A program made the position numbers and the translations under genes. Below the pieces are notes generated by a model, which had not been told where the DNA came from, made no database searches, and worked only from the letters and a program-made list of their open reading frames with translations. From NCBI GenBank assembly GCA_009602725.1, contig WELB01000424.1, forward strand, positions 1 to 27,826: a DNA stretch of 27,826 nucleotides, given 5' to 3'. Of this stretch, positions 24,038-27,826 are shown one piece after another (positions within the stretch are counted from its first letter, which is position 1; each line of letters starts with the position of its first letter). The stretch comes from Spirogloea muscicola. Taxonomy: Eukaryota > Streptophyta > Zygnematophyceae > Spirogloeales > Spirogloeaceae.

Positions 24038-25239
24038 TCCCCTGACGTTCCGGGTGTTGAGGAGCTTGGCAGCTCCAACAGCAAGAGACCCGTGCCAGTC
24101 AATGCGGCTGGCTCGAGAAAGAGAGGGGCAGGTCACAACGGGGGACGGCGTGGGGTCCAGCAATCTGAGTGAAACTGACCAGGCGGCCAGCGTAAGATGG
24201 CACGATCGATGAGACCCTTGATTTTGAGACTCTTAGACTGCCTTTGTACATGTCTACGAATAGGCTCCTCAGCTTGCAGCATAGGCTGACTTTAACAGCC
24301 AAGTAGCACAGGTCTATCCAACTAGCCAGAACCCATAAGCTACAGCGTCCAGACGCGGCAGTCAAGGCCCTGTTCACCTTAGCATTCTTTCTGTCCAGGA
24401 GATGCTCTGCCTATCTCTTGGTACTTGTGTTGCGTAGTAAAAGCCAGAGCACTTGCCATTGCAAGTCCTGCAAATTGTGTTGCACTAAGCTTCGTCCCCC
24501 ATAAGATACACAACAAGCAAAGGTTGCTATTGGTACAAAAGGAGAAGCGGTCAAGATATCATTGTCAATAGCTGCCTACCTACCTACCTTTATTTTCGCT
24601 TCTTACAGCCGCTCTTTTTACTCAGCAGCCGTTTTCGTTATAGTAAGTTTGACATCACTTGAAGGGAGAATTGGATGTAGCAGAACATATATCTGGGTGG
24701 CCCCACACAAAGTGGCCCCACTGTCAGAGGCAGCAACGCCATGGTTTATATGCAGATGCAGATTGTATTGCTCAGTGTCGAGAAGGTCACATTCGGTACG
24801 ATCAGCTGTGCAAGATACTGGCCGCCTGCAGCCAGATATGTGAGCGGGAGCTGGCAATATGCGCATCTGCTCTTACAGTTGCACTAACCAGTGGCTTCCC
24901 GCATCATCCTTCGATGCAGTAGGCTGCACTGCACTGCCTGCTGCAGAGCACTGGTGGGCACGTCTCTCTGGATGCTATCAGTGAGATCCGAAGAGGAGTT
25001 GCTATATTGCACTTGAGGACCATCAGCGTATAATGGCTATCAACAATAATAAAGCTGATGACTGCTTTGCGTATGACAAAGCTGCTCCTTTTCTGGTGGG
25101 CAGTGGCTGTGCTTGATTGGCCAAAGTGGTAAATACAAGCCTTTGACAGTGAATGAGTTAATAGTTGGAGTGTGAAACACACTCCTTGAGTTGAAAACGA
25201 ATGAACGTCACCTAGTAAGCTAAGAGGCTATAAATTCTG
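24038..25239. other. Intergenic stretch with no supported gene
   Basis: This stretch lies between the SNF2 stop (plus strand) and the stop of a small minus-strand gene, so it should hold two convergent 3' untranslated regions. The open frames on both strands (for example plus 24659-24922 and minus 24866-24618) lack recognisable domains and do not chain to splice-compatible neighbours. A short (CCTA)n run occurs near 24577-24593. Confidence 0.55.
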
Positions 25240-25587
25240 CTACATCCTGCTGCTGTAGGTTGCACTGCAATGCACGCGCCTCACAAAGAGCAGGACCCCT
25301 CCTTGAGTATGAGTGGCTTCCAAAAGCTCACTGAGCATACAGTGCCTGCTTCTCCTCCTAAGAAGGCCTTTGAAGCAACTCAGCTCCCTTACCTCTCCTA
25401 TGACTCGCCACAAAGTGTCAAGATTCTTCAACTTAGTCACTTGCCACATTATATCGACTGCAAAGTCAGAAAAGCAGGAGTTGGGAGATGCCAGCAGTCC
25501 ATCTGACGCTTGATCACCCCTGATGGTGGACCCGTAGCACAAAGCTCCACCCTCCTGCTCACAATTGTCAATGTAGGCAACGAACTT
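25240..25587 (-). CDS. Small protein of unknown function, C-terminal exons
   Basis: I do not recognise this protein. Four minus-strand exons join with matching phases and good splice signals: 25587-25518, 25457-25393, 25357-25332 and 25264-25240, ending in TAG. They encode about 60 residues that begin KFVAYIDNCEQEGG, continue IRVDIMWQVTKLKNLDTLW and end ALYAHATYSSRM. The piece is charged, looks helical and has two cysteines. It shows no membrane segment. The N-terminal part is unresolved: a stop lies just upstream in the same frame, so at least one earlier exon is needed. An ATG at 25760 followed by a GTAAGT donor at 25735 is a candidate first exon (MSDTPSLY...), but its phase does not fit directly. 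The run of three phase-consistent junctions is the main reason to think the gene is real. Confidence 0.42.
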   Translation of the reverse strand, partial: KFVAYIDNCEQEGGALCYGSTIRGDQASDGLLASPNSCFSDFAVDIMWQVTKLKNLDTLWRVIGEVRELSCFKGLLRRRSRHCMLSELLEATHTQGGVLLFVRRVHCSATYSSRM

Positions 25588-25976
25588 CTGAAGTTTGATA
25601 TCAGGGTCAAGGTGTTAGGCGGATGTAGCTCCCTGACTGGACTATCAAGCATTGCCAACCCACAAATGACAAGCATCCCACGCTCTAGAGTGTGGGGCAC
25701 GGTGCAGTGCGGGCTACAATACCATGTGAACTTACTGTAAAGAGAAGGTGTATCTGACATTTGTACAAAGTGAGCAAGGCCAGGCCGGCTCAGAATTGGG
25801 AGGGACACCTCTGCAATGAGGACCTACCTGAGACCTATGGTTACTTAAGTATGGGTTGGTTATGCCGATTGATGTCTCACAGTCAGTCTGAAACCTTCAC
25901 TGCCTCACGGGTGCAACAGCCTCTTGCTGCGCAGGAAGCGGCACATGAACATGTATACAGAACCCTCGCGGGCTCT

Positions 25977-27826
25977 TCACAACTGCGCCTCCTTCTGCGC
26001 TTGGCTGCGGATAGAGGCCCTTGGGACTGTACGCATGATGTTCTCCTTCGTCTGTGACAAGCAGAAATTCGTGAACATGCTCAGAGCTAAGGCTTGTTGT
26101 AAGGGCTACAGATTGATGTATCGACAACGGAGCTAAAATGTGATCATTGGCTTGTGACTCGGTAATGAGTGCTTGTGAACAGCCGGGCTGGCGAGCTTGC
26201 GCCATACATCCTGCTGTGCCGTATTTGCGAGGATGGAAAAAGCGCCGCCGGCTTACGTTGCAGAGAGAGGACTTGGAGGCCAGCAGTCCCATCCTCTGAC
26301 CAAATAGTGCTCACCTTCCGGAGCTCCTCGGCGAGCGTCTGAAGCTCCCCCTCGAGGGCGGCCGCCTCACGGCGTCGCTGCGCCAGCTGCTCGCGGAGCA
26401 TGCCCTTCTCCTCCTCCGCCTGCACACACACGCCAGCAGGCGCCAGACTCAAGCCTCAGCATCGTAAGCAAGGAACGCAGGGGCCATGCAGCTCAAATGT
26501 CCCAAAGTCTAAAATCTATTGATCCAAAGACCTGGAGAAAACATGTGCACACCCAAGACCACTCTAGTGGTAAAGCCCGAGAAGCTAACCCCTGAACTTA
26601 AGACATTGGGGCTGGCCCGCTATATTTGGGGCTTGATCAACAGTGCATCACGGCAGGTGCATTGGACTCTGCCGACGACCTTCGTGCAGGCTGGCTTAGC
26701 CGTCTCAGAAGTCACATGAATTAAGCAAGCTCGATTCGTTAGCTTGTACTCGTAAGTCGGGCTTCAGGATCGAGCGTCCGCTTGAGTTGGGGGCCGGAGC
26801 CTCACCCTCCCAATGGCATCCAGGAGCTCAGCGCGGCTGCTGCCGTGGCCGTCGCCGTTGTCGTCGCTGGCGCCCGCCTGCCCAGCGCCCACCTTCAGCA
26901 CGAGCCACGAGCATCAGGAGGACGGCAGCTCTAGCCACAGCTGCCGGCCCTGCTCGAGCAGCTATGTTGCAACGCCGCCCACCAGCCGGCGCACCTCAGC
27001 GACGCGGCCGTCAGACCCACTCTCGAGCAGCGCCGCCTCCCGTAGAATGTCGTCGAACTCCGCCTGCAACTCAGCCCACATTATTTAATTTCTTATGGGC
27101 CCATTTCCATGCCACACTAGGGGCTCGGAGCTCTGGTTTGCAATAAAGCAGCAGCACGGCGGCGCTGGCGTGAACTTGTTCACCGTATTCCGTAGCTTGA
27201 AGGGCTGCAGAGAGAATGGCTGAAACAATGGGTAGCTAAACAGACCATTGATTGCCTCATCTTTCATCCACTCCTGCAATGTGCTGGATGAATGGGTCTG
27301 GCAGCCGCCGCACCTCGGCGTTGCGCGAGATGTCGCGCACGAGCTGCTGGTGGAGGCCGTAGAGCTCCGGGCGGCGCTCCGGCGGCAGGGCCTGGAAGGC
27401 GCGGGACACGTCCTGCCGGGCAAAAGCAGAAGAAGAGCACGACATCTTGTAAGCTATGGGATTCTCTGGGTCTTCTTATCGTGTGTGTGTTCCGGATGTA
27501 AAACTGCAACATTTTCGACGGCTAATGTATGTATCGTGCTAGACGCTAAACGTAGTCAGCAGCAGCTGTCAGCGGCGGAGCCAGGCCGCCGCCGAGGCCA
27601 TGGCGGCGGTGGCGGCGGCTGTGGCAACCCTAACCCTAAGCCCTGAATCGGTGACCCTGATCTCACCTCGAGGGAGGCGCTGGCGGCGAGCGGCCGCAGG
27701 GCGTCGGCGAAAGAGGAGCGCAGGACGTCCGCCGCGCCGCCGCCGCCGCCGCCGCCTGCCACTGCGGCGGCCCGCGAGCCACACCGGCGGCGCCTCAGCT
27801 TCTGCCGGCTACGCGCGGCCAGCCCG
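25977..27826 (-). CDS. Candidate Nnf1/PMF1-like Mis12-complex kinetochore protein, 5' truncated by window edge
   Basis: A short coiled-coil protein that resembles Nnf1 (PMF1), the Mis12-complex subunit that helps connect centromeric chromatin to the Ndc80 complex. Exons in phase: 27826 (edge)-27667, 27412-27314, 27063-26995, 26877-26806, 26419-26315, 26051-25977, ending TGA. They give about 192 residues plus a missing start. The first exon is rich in Arg, Ala and Gly and has no in-frame ATG, so the start lies beyond the window. The pattern is a helix (VLRSSFADALRPLA), then LPPERRPELYGLHQQLVRDI, the acidic AEAEFDDILREAALLE, a linker, and a coiled coil (AEEEKGMLREQLAQRRREA...). This order and the size fit the Nnf1 family, but the similarity is weak and judged by eye. 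A longer form of exon 2 (to 27272) is also in frame. It could instead be another small coiled-coil protein. Confidence 0.5.
27625..27640 (+). repeat. Short telomere-like CCCTAA tandem
   Basis: The sequence caaccctaaccctaag holds two CCCTAA units in tandem. It lies in the minus-strand gene's first intron, about 40 bp downstream of exon 1. It is far too short to be a telomere; such telo-box-like motifs occur near plant gene starts. Confidence 0.6.

Noticed and set aside
24659-24922. Plus-strand open frame with a plausible composition (CREGHIRYDQLCKIL...)
   Set aside because: No known domain, no splice-compatible neighbours, and its antisense frame is equally open; likely chance.
25588-25637. 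A 50-nt intron joining a MLDSP exon to the unknown small protein
   Set aside because: Phase would fit, but the shortest well-supported intron in the window is about 78 nt, so the join is not trusted.
26806-27063. Two in-frame stops (TAG and TGA) between coding-like stretches of the Nnf1-like gene, suggesting a pseudogene
   Set aside because: A 117-nt GT-AG intron (26994-26878) removes both stops and keeps phase, so no inactivation needs to be assumed.
26813-27088. Plus-strand Ser/Pro-rich open frame
   Set aside because: It lies antisense to exons of the Nnf1-like gene and has the composition of a shadow frame.
27625-27640. True telomeric end
   Set aside because: Only two repeat units, flanked by ordinary gene sequence on both sides.
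27556-27784. Glycine- or arginine-rich small proteins at the window end
   Set aside because: They are frame shadows of the GCC-repeat first exon of the minus-strand gene.

Overview
This window looks like nuclear DNA of a green (Viridiplantae) organism, most likely a unicellular green alga. Every confidently recognised gene is broken by many short GT-AG introns (about 80-350 nt). The two best-resolved proteins are plant-type: a class XI myosin with a dilute (DIL) tail, and a MINUSCULE (CHR12/CHR23)-type SNF2 ATPase. I see no operons, Shine-Dalgarno sites, CRISPR arrays, tRNAs or rRNAs. A trebouxiophyte such as a Coccomyxa relative would fit the intron density and moderate GC, but that is a guess. 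There is a 586-base assembly gap (N) at 17220-17805 and one N inside a C-run near 3015.

Layout. (1) 1-3489, plus strand: a GT61/DUF563-family glycosyltransferase in about 12 exons, with its 5' end unresolved or outside the window. (2) 3490-4360: convergent 3' intergenic stretch. (3) 16524-4361, minus strand: a complete class XI myosin. I could join 36 coding exons in phase to a 1544-residue protein: N-terminal SH3-like domain, motor, six IQ motifs, coiled coil and DIL tail. Two of its introns use GC-AG borders with the same GCATGG donor. (4) 16525-16920: a 396-bp divergent intergenic region that should hold both promoters. (5) 16921-24037, plus strand: SNF2-family chromatin remodeller ATPase without a bromodomain; its N-terminal QLQ-like region is cut by the assembly gap. 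(6) 24038-25239: no supported gene. (7) 25587-25240, minus strand: the last four in-phase exons of a small protein I do not recognise. (8) 27826-25977, minus strand: a short coiled-coil protein that resembles Nnf1/PMF1, a subunit of the Mis12 kinetochore complex; its N-terminus lies beyond the window.

The genes are functionally unrelated housekeeping genes: Golgi glycosylation, actin-based transport, chromatin remodelling and probably chromosome segregation. I found no convincing undescribed multi-gene system. The most useful observations are the complete exon model of the myosin, its two unusual GC-AG introns, a stop-free intron of 45 codons inside the DIL domain, the unrecognised small protein and the candidate Nnf1. 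All exon borders come from reading splice signals, phase and protein similarity by eye, without transcript data.
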